Positions 25,497-34,252 of a stretch of 64,000 bases of DNA are shown piece after piece. Each line of letters opens with the position of its first letter. The first letter of the stretch is position 1. The notes below the pieces were generated by a model. That model made no database searches. It was not told the origin of the DNA and saw only the letters and a program-made list of their open reading frames with translations. Position numbers and translations under genes: made by a program. Source of the DNA: an uncultured Chitinophaga sp. (GTDB lineage: Bacteria; Bacteroidota; Bacteroidia; Chitinophagales; Chitinophagaceae); NCBI RefSeq assembly GCF_946479755.1, contig NZ_CAMLHC010000002.1, forward strand, positions 248,001-312,000. Reading direction: 5' to 3'.

Positions 25497-26372
25497 TTAG
25501 TAGGTCTTATAGGCCGCTGCTACGTGCTCGTCGCCGTAACCTGCATCCTGTGCGCGTTTGAAGATACCTTTGATAAAGGAGGGCACTTCCGCGGAGATGC
25601 TGGCATCTTTCGCCTGTTCAATAAACAGGTCCATAGCCCCGGCGCAGAGGTTCAGCGAACTATGGCGCAGATGGTAGTCGCCTGCTTCAATAATATCGCC
25701 CTGGTGTTTGAGCATTTCGCCGAGCGCCGGCGCTAGTTGCAGGACCATATTGCCCAGTGCGGTAGGCGGCAGTCCTTCTGACTCGAAAAGTTTGGTGGCA
25801 TGGAAATAACCACCGATGGCGCCGAAGAGCACGGCGAGGAAACCCATGTCCCATGTGGATGCAGCGCCGGGGTCTTCGCCCATGTACTGCAGCCCGGGGG
25901 CAACAACTTTCAGTGTAGCCTCGGTTTGCGTATAGGCTTCTTTGTTACCGGACATGAAAAATACCGTATCCGGCCGGCCTACCTGGTCAGGCATGGCCAT
26001 GATGGCGCCGTCGATGTAGGTGATACCTTCCGCGGCGGCCCAGGCATCGAAGTCCCGCGCCTCTTTGGGAGTGCCGGAGCTGAGCTGTACGAATAGCTTC
26101 CCTTTCAGTGCAGCGGTGGCCCCCGGTGTTTGTAACAGCGTACGGCTGATTTTATAGTCGGTCACACAGAAGATAATGATATCACCGGCAGCGATAGCGT
26201 CTGTCAGACTGTCGGCCAAAATGGCACCGGCCTGTTGTAACGGTGCAGCTTTAGCGGCGCTGCGGTTCCATACGGTCACTGTATGTCCTTCCCTGAGATA
26301 GGTACGCACCAATGCTGCTCCCATATCTCCTAATCCTATCACGGTAACTTTGTGTTTTATTGCTTTTGTCAT
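25497..26372 (-). CDS. NAD(P)-dependent dehydrogenase, imine reductase-like
   Basis: 291 residues. A Rossmann start VTVIGLGDMGAALVRTYL and the NADPH-favouring VTVWNRSAAKAAPL identify the 6-phosphogluconate/beta-hydroxyacid dehydrogenase superfamily. Several features point to the imine reductase branch: the IMAMPDQVGRPDTVFFMSG segment, YMGEDPGAASTWDMGF, and a helical C-terminal dimerisation domain. The usual catalytic Lys of beta-hydroxyacid dehydrogenases is absent at that position (Asp in STWDMG). It probably reduces a cyclic imine or similar. It lies upstream of a methyltransferase on the same strand. Confidence 0.78.
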   Translation of the reverse strand: MTKAIKHKVTVIGLGDMGAALVRTYLREGHTVTVWNRSAAKAAPLQQAGAILADSLTDAIAAGDIIIFCVTDYKISRTLLQTPGATAALKGKLFVQLSSGTPKEARDFDAWAAAEGITYIDGAIMAMPDQVGRPDTVFFMSGNKEAYTQTEATLKVVAPGLQYMGEDPGAASTWDMGFLAVLFGAIGGYFHATKLFESEGLPPTALGNMVLQLAPALGEMLKHQGDIIEAGDYHLRHSSLNLCAGAMDLFIEQAKDASISAEVPSFIKGIFKRAQDAGYGDEHVAAAYKTY

Positions 26373-26525
26373 CGTTGTATGTTTTTATGTTGGATGACAA
26401 ATGTCAAACGATTTGCGGTGCTGAACAATAAGGGCAAAAATGTTCAGATACGGACATTTTTTTCCGGGTATTTATTGCACTGTTCGCAATGCGGAAAAAA
26501 AACGGCATCTAATTTTTCCTGATAT

Positions 26526-26546
26526 CGAAAATGATTTCATTTTTCG
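26526..26546. promoter_or_regulatory. Fur-box-like palindrome
   Basis: CGAAAATGA (26526-26534) and TCATTTTTCG (26537-26546) form an imperfect inverted repeat similar to the classical GATAATGAT/ATCATTATC iron box with one base less between halves. It lies six bases upstream of the -7 element of a predicted ferric-siderophore uptake operon, where an iron repressor would be expected. Confidence 0.45.
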
Positions 26547-26551
26547 TGAGG

Positions 26552-26559
26552 TACTTTTG
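26552..26559 (+). promoter_or_regulatory. -7 promoter element for the xus-like operon
   Basis: TACTTTTG matches TAnnTTTG exactly. The implied transcript has a leader of about 150 bases. No clear TTG lies at the standard distance upstream, the region there being occupied by the Fur-like palindrome. Confidence 0.45.
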
Positions 26560-26717
26560 CACCCGGTCAATTACCTATAACACATTGTACATTTCTTTCC
26601 GGATATGTAGCACCGGACACTGACCAGACAATCAGGTATCGTCAAAAACCAGCGGCGGAACACGCCCGGCACCGTATTGCCTATACCCAACGGAAACGAA
26701 CTAACAATATATAAACA

Positions 26718-29087
26718 ATGCATATCAAAAAGATTCTACTGACAGGCATTTTGAGTATTTTATCCCTATTCCTCTATGCGCAGAGCAGCATCAGCGGACA
26801 CCTGAAAGATGCCGGCGGCTCCCCCGTTCCCGGCGTTTCCATCAAAGTGCAGCATGGCAGCGCGTATGCTGTTTCCAATGAGGAAGGTTATTATCATATT
26901 AAAAATATTCGCCCGGGTAAACATACGCTCCTGGTATCTGCCGTAGGCTTTAAAAACGAACAGAAAGAACTGACCCTGAAAGAAGGAGAACAGCTCAGGT
27001 TAAACATCCGGCTGGAAAATGCGATCAGCGAAATCAACGCCGTATCGGTCATTGGCCGCTCTGCCAGCCAGGAAGTAAACCGGCAGGCTTTTAACGTGAC
27101 CGCTATTGATGCAAAAAAACTATATAACTCCACCCTCGACCTGTCACACGCGCTGGACCGCGTTTCCGGCGTAAGAGTAAGGGAAACCGGCGGCCTCGGC
27201 TCCCGGATGAACTTCTCCCTCAACGGCTTTACCGGCCGGCAGGTGAAATTTTTTCTCGATGGCGTACCTATGGATAACTTCGGTTCTTCTTTCCAGCTGA
27301 ACAATATCCCCATCAACCTGGCGGAAAGAGTAGAAGTGTATAAAGGCGTAGTGCCCATCTGGCTGGGCGCGGACGCACTGGGCGGCGCTATCAATATCGT
27401 GACCAACACCAACCGCAACACTTATGTGGACGTGTCTTATTCCTTCGGTTCCTTTAACACCCACCGCTCCACGCTGAACGCCGGCTATACCTCAAAATCC
27501 GGGTTTACCGTGCAGCTCAACGCTTTTCAGAACTACTCCGACAATAACTATAAAGTATGGGTAAACGTAGCCGATATCAATACCGGCGACTATTACCCTA
27601 AACAACATATCAAACGATTTCATGATACCTACCACAACGAAACCGTGATCGCCAATGTTGGCGTGGTGGGTAAAAAGTATGCAGATAAACTGCTGGTAGG
27701 CATCACCCTGGGTAAAAACTACTCAGAAATACAGACAGGCGCCCGCATGGTGAGCGTGTTCGGTGACTGGCACCGCAGAGGCGATATCGTTATGCCCAGC
27801 ATTAAATATTCCGTAAAAGACCTGTTCGTAAAAGGACTGAATTTTAACCTTACCGGTAACTACAATTTCGGTTATGAACAGAACATCGATACCGTCTACC
27901 GCCGCTACAACTGGTTTCAGCAGTATAAAGAGTATAAAGGCAAAGGCAGCGAGCGGGAACGTTCCATGTATAAGTTCCGTAACAACAACGGTCTGGCTAC
28001 TGCTAACCTCAGCTACCAGCTCAGCCCGCGCCACTCCTTTATCCTTAACAACGTGTTCAACACGTTTAGCCGTTCCGGTAAGGACGAGCTGTTCCCCGAT
28101 GATCAGAAATATGATCAACCTAAAAAAGTCCGTAAGAATATCACCGGACTGGGCTATAAGTTCGACTACAGCGAAAAATGGAATACTTCTGTTTTTGTTA
28201 AGAACTACTCCCAGCAGAACAGGTATTCCCAGAGCTACAATCCCTCCGGTAACTGGGGCGATGTGGCTTACAAAAGCCAGGAAAGCAGCTTTAATAAAGT
28301 AGGTTATGGCCTTGCTTCCACCTACTTCATCAAACCCACTTTACAGGTAAAAGGTTCTTACGAAAAGAGCTACCGTCTTCCGGAAACAGAAGAATTATTT
28401 GGAGACCTGATCAACCTCGAAGGCAACGTGAACCTCAAACCGGAGAGCAGCAATAACTATAACCTGGGCATCAGCTACCAGATGCAGATCAGGAAGGACC
28501 ACCGCCTCAGCTTCGATGGTAACCTGCTGTACCGCGATGCCAAAGACTTTATCCGTCCCATGCTGAACCCTAACCAGACCAAACAAACCAACGGTAACCT
28601 GGCAGATGTGACTAACCTGGGGGTGGATGGTGAAATACGCTACTCTTACAAACAGCTGTTTACCGCCGGTGTTAATATGACTTATCAGAACCTGCGTAAC
28701 AATACCCGCTTTGAAGAAGGCCAGAAAGAAGAAAGTCCGTTGTACCGTGACCGTATTCCCAATATGCCGTATCTCTTTGGTAACGCCGATGCGTCTCTCT
28801 TCTTCCATAACGTGCTGAAGAAAGGTAATACGCTGACACTGGGCTACAACTTCCTGTATGTACATGCTTACTACCTGTCATGGCCCAGCCAGGGCGATGA
28901 GAAACTGGAGATCCCGCGCCAGTTCTGCCAGGACGTGAACCTGGTGTACAGCCTCGCCAACGGCAGATACAACATTGCGCTGGAGTGCAAGAACCTTGCG
29001 GACAACCGGTTGTATGACAACTTCACTTTACAGAAACCCGGACGCGCTTTCTACGCCAAGGTGAGATACTTTTTCAATAAAAACTAA
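26718..29087 (+). CDS. TonB-dependent receptor, XusA-like (ferric siderophore uptake)
   Basis: 789 residues, signal peptide (LTGILSILSLFLYAQ). A carboxypeptidase-regulatory-like domain covers residues about 23-105 (ISGHLKDAGGSPVPGVSIKV, YYHIKNIRPGKHTLLVSAVGF). The plug follows (LSHALDRVSGVRVRETGG, FLDGVPMDNFGSS, VEVYKGVVPIWLGADALGGAINIV) and then a beta-barrel of 22-strand type ending in the aromatic strand FYAKVRYFF. No STN domain is present, so control is not through an anti-sigma factor. Receptor, DUF4374 lipoprotein and PepSY membrane protein in this order match XusABC of Bacteroides thetaiotaomicron, which scavenges ferric enterobactin made by other bacteria. The exact siderophore here is unknown. 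Confidence 0.85.
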   Translation: MHIKKILLTGILSILSLFLYAQSSISGHLKDAGGSPVPGVSIKVQHGSAYAVSNEEGYYHIKNIRPGKHTLLVSAVGFKNEQKELTLKEGEQLRLNIRLENAISEINAVSVIGRSASQEVNRQAFNVTAIDAKKLYNSTLDLSHALDRVSGVRVRETGGLGSRMNFSLNGFTGRQVKFFLDGVPMDNFGSSFQLNNIPINLAERVEVYKGVVPIWLGADALGGAINIVTNTNRNTYVDVSYSFGSFNTHRSTLNAGYTSKSGFTVQLNAFQNYSDNNYKVWVNVADINTGDYYPKQHIKRFHDTYHNETVIANVGVVGKKYADKLLVGITLGKNYSEIQTGARMVSVFGDWHRRGDIVMPSIKYSVKDLFVKGLNFNLTGNYNFGYEQNIDTVYRRYNWFQQYKEYKGKGSERERSMYKFRNNNGLATANLSYQLSPRHSFILNNVFNTFSRSGKDELFPDDQKYDQPKKVRKNITGLGYKFDYSEKWNTSVFVKNYSQQNRYSQSYNPSGNWGDVAYKSQESSFNKVGYGLASTYFIKPTLQVKGSYEKSYRLPETEELFGDLINLEGNVNLKPESSNNYNLGISYQMQIRKDHRLSFDGNLLYRDAKDFIRPMLNPNQTKQTNGNLADVTNLGVDGEIRYSYKQLFTAGVNMTYQNLRNNTRFEEGQKEESPLYRDRIPNMPYLFGNADASLFFHNVLKKGNTLTLGYNFLYVHAYYLSWPSQGDEKLEIPRQFCQDVNLVYSLANGRYNIALECKNLADNRLYDNFTLQKPGRAFYAKVRYFFNKN

Positions 29088-29114
29088 TAAGGACCAGCGG
29101 TTAAATAAACAGTC

Positions 29115-30356
29115 ATGAAGAAAATCAGCAAATATTTGTTTCTGGCGGCAGGCATTTTATTTTTTATGTCCGCCTGTGATAAGGAAGATACCCTCAGTAC
29201 AGAAGACTTTCAGGAATACGAGCCACAGGGCCGTACTAAATATATTATAACGGCCACGCCTGTAGGTACCACAGGTATAGCCGACTACCTGCTCACCGCA
29301 GACAACGTAAGCAGTGGTTCTATTTCCACCGCCGGCAACGGTAAAGAGCAGGACGGTTCTTACCGTTATTACCTGACGCATAAAGGACGTTTCTTCAGCC
29401 TCCTTTATGGACAAGGCAATCCTGGCGATGTGACCACCTACCGTCTTACACAGGAAGGTAAACTGGTGATGACCCGCTTTTTCCAGGCGGAAACCGTGCA
29501 GGTACTGGCCAAAGTGCAGGACGAACTGTTGCTCATGAAGATACCACGCTCCGGCAATGAGAACGCTTCTTTTTACAGGATAGATGCGCTGAAATCCCGT
29601 GTGAACGGTGAGAAGCAGGTAAATATCGTACAGCTGGCGGCCAACGGTGAACGTGCCCACTTCACCTGGGCTACGCAGGTGGGTAACAAAGTGTTTGCAC
29701 CATACATGAGCATCAAAGGATGCTGTGGTGATGCTTTTGGCACCGCTTACCCCGACAGCAGCTGGATCGCTGTATTCTCTTACCCTGACCTCAACCTGGA
29801 AAAAGTGATCCGCGATAACCGCACCAGCTTTATCGGCAACTACTTCAACAACGGACTGGCGGTAACAGAAAAGGGGGATGTGTACGGGTATTCTCCGGCA
29901 TCTGCGAAGAACGGCTCCAAATATACGTCTACCAAGCCATCCGCGATTGTGCGCGTACTGGCTGGCACTACCGAGTTCGATCCGTCTTACTTCTTTAATG
30001 TACAGGAAAAATCCGGTGGTTACCATATCTCTTCCCAGATGTACCTGGCCAATAATAAAATGTTACTGATGATGTATGATAAACCCGGTGCATTCAATGG
30101 TAACCTGAAACTGGCCATCGCTGATGTAGCCAATCAAACCTTTGAATGGGTAAAAGGCGCGCCGGCAGAAATTATCAGCACCTCTGCACCTTACAATAAC
30201 AATACGTTGTCTGACGATGGTAAGACTGCTTTCATCGGTTTGAATACGCCGTCCGGCAACTGGATTTATAAGATTGACATTGCTTCCGGCGCCTTTGCAC
30301 CAGGAATGAAAGTGGAAGGTGGCACTATCACCGCCATCACTAAAATGGTCTATTAA
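29115..30356 (+). CDS. DUF4374 surface lipoprotein, XusB-like siderophore-binding protein
   Basis: 413 residues. The lipobox is FMSAC with Cys 21 followed by the acidic DKEDTLSTED, an export-to-surface pattern in Bacteroidetes. The mature part looks like a beta-propeller with repeated strand pairs (AQVQVLAKVQ-type turns, GYYxSSxM, ADVANQTFEWVKGAP). A CCGDAFG segment near residue 205 is unusual for a surface protein and could form a disulfide. In Bacteroides, XusB binds ferric enterobactin at the cell surface and passes it to XusA. The gene lies 27 bases after the receptor and nine bases before the PepSY gene. Confidence 0.83.
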   Translation: MKKISKYLFLAAGILFFMSACDKEDTLSTEDFQEYEPQGRTKYIITATPVGTTGIADYLLTADNVSSGSISTAGNGKEQDGSYRYYLTHKGRFFSLLYGQGNPGDVTTYRLTQEGKLVMTRFFQAETVQVLAKVQDELLLMKIPRSGNENASFYRIDALKSRVNGEKQVNIVQLAANGERAHFTWATQVGNKVFAPYMSIKGCCGDAFGTAYPDSSWIAVFSYPDLNLEKVIRDNRTSFIGNYFNNGLAVTEKGDVYGYSPASAKNGSKYTSTKPSAIVRVLAGTTEFDPSYFFNVQEKSGGYHISSQMYLANNKMLLMMYDKPGAFNGNLKLAIADVANQTFEWVKGAPAEIISTSAPYNNNTLSDDGKTAFIGLNTPSGNWIYKIDIASGAFAPGMKVEGGTITAITKMVY

Positions 30357-30365
30357 TCCGCAGTC

Positions 30366-31577
30366 ATGAAAAAAACACCGAAAAAGAAACAGAACAAGTC
30401 TTTGTTTTACCGGATCTCTGCCTGGCTGCATCTCTGGCTGGGACTTATTTCCGGTATTGTCCTGGTGATCGTGTGCCTGACCGGCTGTATCTGGGTCTTC
30501 AATGAAGAGATCACCGGATGGATGCAACCGGAAACGAAGATCGCGCGACAGGAAGCGCCGGTGATACAACCATCGCGTATCCTGGAGATAGCGGCGCGGG
30601 AGTACCCGGGAAAGCCGGCCAGTTATGCCATTTACCGCGAGGGACGGGTGATAGAGGTCAATGTAGGCGGACGCCGTAGCGGCTCTACGCTCAAATTGAA
30701 TCCTTATACCGGTGATGTGGTAGCGAAGGTGACCCGTAAAGACGGGGAGGTGGATTTTTTCCGCTGGATATTAAACGGGCACCGTTTTCTATGGATGCCT
30801 TACAAAATAGGCCGGCCGATCGTCAATTATAGTACGCTTGTTTTTGTGATCACGCTGGTGACGGGCATGGTGCTGTGGTGGCCGAAAAAGTGGAACAAGA
30901 CCACCCGTGAACAAAGCTTCAAAGTCAAATGGGGCGCCAGCTTTAAGCGGGTCAACTACGACCTGCACAACGTATTTGGCTTTTATTCACTGCTGATATT
31001 GTTTGCCATCGGGATGACGGGCATGGTTTGGGGGATAGAATGGTACAGCAAAGGGCTGTATTGGGTAACTGCAGGCGGAAAGGCGTTGCCGGAGTATAAG
31101 GAGCTGAAATCCGACAGCACGCAGGCGGCCAGCAACCACCTCACATTAGGACAGGCGATGGACAAAACCTGGCAGCAGGTAGTCGCGAAAAATCCACGTG
31201 CCACCGGTTTTTATATGAGTTTCCCGGACACGAGCAAAGCAGCATCCGCTATCTCGATGATCGTATATCCCAGCAAGGGGCAGTACTATAACAATGTACG
31301 ATATGCGTTTGACCGTCATACACTGGCGGAGCTGAAAGACAACAGCGTATATGGGCAACCGTATGAAGAAGCCGGTTTCGGCACCAAACTGCGACGCATG
31401 AACTATGATATTCATGTGGGCAGTATCATGGGCCTGCCGGGTAAGTTCCTGGCTTTCTTTGCCAGCCTTATCGGCGCTACCTTGCCCGTCACCGGTTTCC
31501 TGATCTGGTGGGGGCGGAAAAAGAAAAAAACACAGCCGGCGCCTGCTAAAAAAGTAGCGAAAGCCGTAGTTGGATAG
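30366..31577 (+). CDS. PepSY-domain inner-membrane protein, XusC-like (iron reductase type)
   Basis: 403 residues. A first transmembrane helix (residues about 22-45, ISGIVLVIVCLTGCIWVFN) follows a basic N-terminus and an amphipathic RISAWLHLWLG helix with a His. Further helices are near 155-175 (LVFVITLVTGMVLWWP), 200-220 and 355-378. A His in FKRVNYDLHNVFGF and the RRMNYDIHVGSIMG segment provide a pattern of paired His residues across the membrane consistent with haem-binding ferric reductases of the PepSY-TM family. It would reduce and release iron from the siderophore in the periplasm. The operon ends with a strong terminator. Confidence 0.85.
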   Translation: MKKTPKKKQNKSLFYRISAWLHLWLGLISGIVLVIVCLTGCIWVFNEEITGWMQPETKIARQEAPVIQPSRILEIAAREYPGKPASYAIYREGRVIEVNVGGRRSGSTLKLNPYTGDVVAKVTRKDGEVDFFRWILNGHRFLWMPYKIGRPIVNYSTLVFVITLVTGMVLWWPKKWNKTTREQSFKVKWGASFKRVNYDLHNVFGFYSLLILFAIGMTGMVWGIEWYSKGLYWVTAGGKALPEYKELKSDSTQAASNHLTLGQAMDKTWQQVVAKNPRATGFYMSFPDTSKAASAISMIVYPSKGQYYNNVRYAFDRHTLAELKDNSVYGQPYEEAGFGTKLRRMNYDIHVGSIMGLPGKFLAFFASLIGATLPVTGFLIWWGRKKKKTQPAPAKKVAKAVVG

Positions 31578-31599
31578 ATAGACGTAACAATTATGCTGT

Positions 31600-31631
31600 A
31601 AGGCTGGCCTGTGGAAGGCCAGCCTTTTTTT
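31600..31631 (+). terminator. Rho-independent terminator of the xus-like operon
   Basis: AAGGCTGGCCT (31600-31610) pairs perfectly with AGGCCAGCCTT (31616-31626) around a five-base loop, and a run of seven T residues covers 31625-31631. It may also serve the convergent gene ending at 31651. Confidence 0.88.
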
Positions 31632-31650
31632 GTTGGGCGGAAGGAAGGTC

Positions 31651-32742
31651 TCAGTATTCCAGCCGGATGCCTTCGAGGTCGTCCATGCGGGCGACGATGC
31701 CCCAGCCGTAGAAGTCATTGGCAACGGCCATCACCAGCTCGTTGGTGCCTGCTTTGAGCGGGAGATAAAAGGACGTATTGTCAGTTGTGCAGCGGCCGGC
31801 GGGTACTTTGGCCAGCGGGGTACCGAAGACATTTTTATCGAGGTAGACCGGCTGACCGTTGACGTACACCCATACATCGTCGCTGAAGCCGAGGTGTATT
31901 TTTTTCATGCCGGCGGCGTCGGCGTGGATCGTTGTTTTCAGCCACACGATGCGGCGGGTGCGGCTCCCGCCGAACTGCCGGGTGAGGTTGATCAGCCCAC
32001 GGCGCTCTGCGGCAATGGAATCCCAACGGACCTGTTTGGGAAAGCCGCGGAGCATATTCAGCTCGTGCGGCAGGCTGTCGGGTTGGCTGACGAGCCATTT
32101 ACGGAGGTAACGGGGATCATTAAACGTAGGATCGTTTCCCGGCACGGGAGAGAGTCCTTCTGTTGCACCGGGTTTGATCACCAGGTTGGCGATGTAGGCC
32201 TGTCCGTCGAAAGCGATGGCGCCGCGGTTGGTATTGCCTTCCAGGTAGGGGACCTGTAATACCGGTTGATGATTGACATAGGCTCTCATCTGTCTTCCCG
32301 AGATGACCAGTTTCACATGATTCCACCTGCCCTTGTCGAAAGGAGCGTTGCCCTGAAAATGATACAGCATATCCCAGAGGTTCACCCCGTCGATATAAGG
32401 CACGTACTGTACGCCTTGCGGCGCATAGGGTTTGCCTGCAAATGGCGTCCGGAAATAGAAACACTCTTTTTCCCTGGCATCGGCCCTTCTGAAATAGAAG
32501 GCGGTGAAATCGTCGCCGAATGGCTCAATATCATACTCTATGGTGCCATCCGTGAAGTCGGGGCCTTTCAGCAGCGCGTGACTGTCAGGGTCTGTCAGTT
32601 GCATCGCAGGCACATCGCGGTGGGTCAGGAACCGCACTTTGTCAGGGGCAAATTCCCATTTGCCGGCTTTTAAAGGTATTTGTTGCGCCATTGCCTGCAT
32701 GTTTATAAACAGCAGTGCCATCCAGGTGATTTTTCTTGTCAT
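31651..32742 (-). CDS. Secreted two-domain protein with concanavalin-type fold
   Basis: 363 residues with a signal peptide (MTRKITWMALLFINMQAMA). Residues about 25-195 form a concanavalin A-like/DUF1080-like beta-sandwich (FTDGTIEYDIEPFGDDFTAFYFR, WNHVKLVISGRQMRAYVN, GAIAFDGQAYIANLVI). The second half (225-363) resembles a carbohydrate-binding jelly-roll with KTTIHADAAGMKKIHLGFSD and DVWVYVNGQPVYL. No catalytic acid is identifiable, so it may bind rather than cut glycans or lipids. It is divergent from a membrane protein that also ends in a concanavalin-like domain, 125 bases between starts. Confidence 0.65.
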   Translation of the reverse strand: MTRKITWMALLFINMQAMAQQIPLKAGKWEFAPDKVRFLTHRDVPAMQLTDPDSHALLKGPDFTDGTIEYDIEPFGDDFTAFYFRRADAREKECFYFRTPFAGKPYAPQGVQYVPYIDGVNLWDMLYHFQGNAPFDKGRWNHVKLVISGRQMRAYVNHQPVLQVPYLEGNTNRGAIAFDGQAYIANLVIKPGATEGLSPVPGNDPTFNDPRYLRKWLVSQPDSLPHELNMLRGFPKQVRWDSIAAERRGLINLTRQFGGSRTRRIVWLKTTIHADAAGMKKIHLGFSDDVWVYVNGQPVYLDKNVFGTPLAKVPAGRCTTDNTSFYLPLKAGTNELVMAVANDFYGWGIVARMDDLEGIRLEY

Positions 32743-32867
32743 GAGCTGTCGGTTTTAGGATTTGAAATTCACATGCAGCAAAAGTGAATAATGAGTAACT
32801 TAAAGGCGATTCAAAGCGTCAACAAGTTCGTTCAAGTGTGTGCAAGTTTCTAAGTTGTTGTTTGTAA

Positions 32868-34220
32868 ATGGAAAACAATATTGATAATTACTATATACGT
32901 TTGTGCCTGCAACAGGTGGAGACAAAGTTGAAACGGGGATGTTCGTCCGAATGGACCACGTACGACTTTGACAGGCTGAGTGTGGAAATACAGGAAGTAA
33001 CGGGCGTTTCGCTGAGTGTTACCACCCTGAAGCGGTTATGGGGAAAACTTTCCTATCAGCATATGCCGGCCATGACTACGCTGAACACGATCGCACGTTT
33101 TGCGGGGTATGAAGACTGGCGGGACTTTAAACAACTGTCATCCGTCAGTGACCAGCCAGGGCTACCTCCTCTTCCGGAAGAAGCGACGCTCTCCGGAAAT
33201 CATCTCTCTGCAGAAAATTTATCAACGGTTGATCATCTCCCGGAAGAAAAGGCAAAGGGGAATCATCTGACCGTACAAGATAAAAAACGCAAGTGGTATG
33301 TGTTGTTCGCGGTACAACTGCTGGTGATCGCTGGCGCGCTGTTTTTATGGGGCCGGCAGCCGGCGGGGAAGGTGAACGTGGCGGCCTATCAATTCAGCAG
33401 TAATAAGATGGTCAGCGAGGGCGTGCCCAATTCCGTGATCTTTCACTATGATGCATCAGCCGCCGGAGATGATACTGTATTTATTGCCCAGACATGGGAT
33501 GTAAGCCGTAAAGTAGCAGTGCCGAAGGACAAGCATCAGTATTCTGCGATCTATTACGTTCCCGGTTATTTTAAAGCCAAACTGATGGTAGGCACGCAGA
33601 TCGTGAAAACGCACGACCTGCTCATTACTTCCGGAGGCTGGGTAGCGTTATCAGAAGGTGATGCGCCGGTGCCGGTATACTTTAAAAAAGAAGCCTTTCA
33701 AAAAGATAGCACCTTATCGGTGGACGTGCCGCTGCTGCAGCAACACTTTCTCTACGACCGGCCAACGCCGGCTAAGATCCGTTTTGTGAACGTGCAGGAG
33801 ATGGGCTCGCTGCAAAATGATCATTTTGTTTTTGAAACGATGGTCAGAAACCCGAAGAACGACAAAAGCGCCGCATGTCAACGGGTGGAGGTACTGATAT
33901 TATGTAAGGACGATGTGATCATGGTGCCGTTATGCCCCAAAGGTTGCGTGGGTGATCTGCAGCTGTATGGCAGGGGCCATGGTGTTTCCAGTAAAGATGC
34001 AGATCTTTCCGGCTTCGGCTGCGACCTTGACAACTGGGTGCCGCTGCGGGTGGAAGGGAATGGCCGGCAGCTACGGTTCCGGGTAAACGGAAAACTCGCC
34101 TGCGAACTGGACTGTCCCAATGCGCCGGCAGGAATCATAGGCCTGCAATACCGCTTCTTTGGTCCCGGCGCCATAAAAAACACCCGGTTCATACACGATG
34201 ACCGGGTGCTTACACTGTAA
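32868..34220 (+). CDS. Putative membrane-bound regulator: HTH-like N-terminus, one TM helix, periplasmic sensor region
   Basis: 450 residues. Residues about 10-90 form a compact helical domain (LKRGCSSEWTTYDFDRL, LSVTTLKRLWGKLSYQHMP, TLNTIARFAGYEDWRDFK) that recurs at the N-terminus of many Bacteroidetes membrane proteins and looks like a winged or XRE-like DNA-binding unit. A single transmembrane helix lies at about 145-162 (WYVLFAVQLLVIAGALFLWG). Outside the membrane come a PKD-like strand-rich segment (about 175-265) and a concanavalin-like C-terminal domain (310-450, WVPLRVEGNGRQLRFRVNGKL) with several Cys residues. This topology resembles ToxR-type one-component sensors. Direct DNA binding is inferred, not shown. 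Confidence 0.6.
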   Translation: MENNIDNYYIRLCLQQVETKLKRGCSSEWTTYDFDRLSVEIQEVTGVSLSVTTLKRLWGKLSYQHMPAMTTLNTIARFAGYEDWRDFKQLSSVSDQPGLPPLPEEATLSGNHLSAENLSTVDHLPEEKAKGNHLTVQDKKRKWYVLFAVQLLVIAGALFLWGRQPAGKVNVAAYQFSSNKMVSEGVPNSVIFHYDASAAGDDTVFIAQTWDVSRKVAVPKDKHQYSAIYYVPGYFKAKLMVGTQIVKTHDLLITSGGWVALSEGDAPVPVYFKKEAFQKDSTLSVDVPLLQQHFLYDRPTPAKIRFVNVQEMGSLQNDHFVFETMVRNPKNDKSAACQRVEVLILCKDDVIMVPLCPKGCVGDLQLYGRGHGVSSKDADLSGFGCDLDNWVPLRVEGNGRQLRFRVNGKLACELDCPNAPAGIIGLQYRFFGPGAIKNTRFIHDDRVLTL

Positions 34221-34252
34221 AGGAATGGCTGAGGGAACAGTATTGTTCACTG

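Larger units (their letters stand above)
26373..26717. other. Divergent regulatory region upstream of the iron-receptor operon
   Basis: This 345-base gap contains no credible gene. It holds a hairpin (AAAAATGT at 26436-26443 pairing with ACATTTTT at 26454-26461), an imperfect palindrome that resembles a Fur box (26526-26546), and an exact -7 element (26552-26559). A leader of about 150 bases follows to the receptor ATG at 26718; no riboswitch class was recognised in it. Confidence 0.5.
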
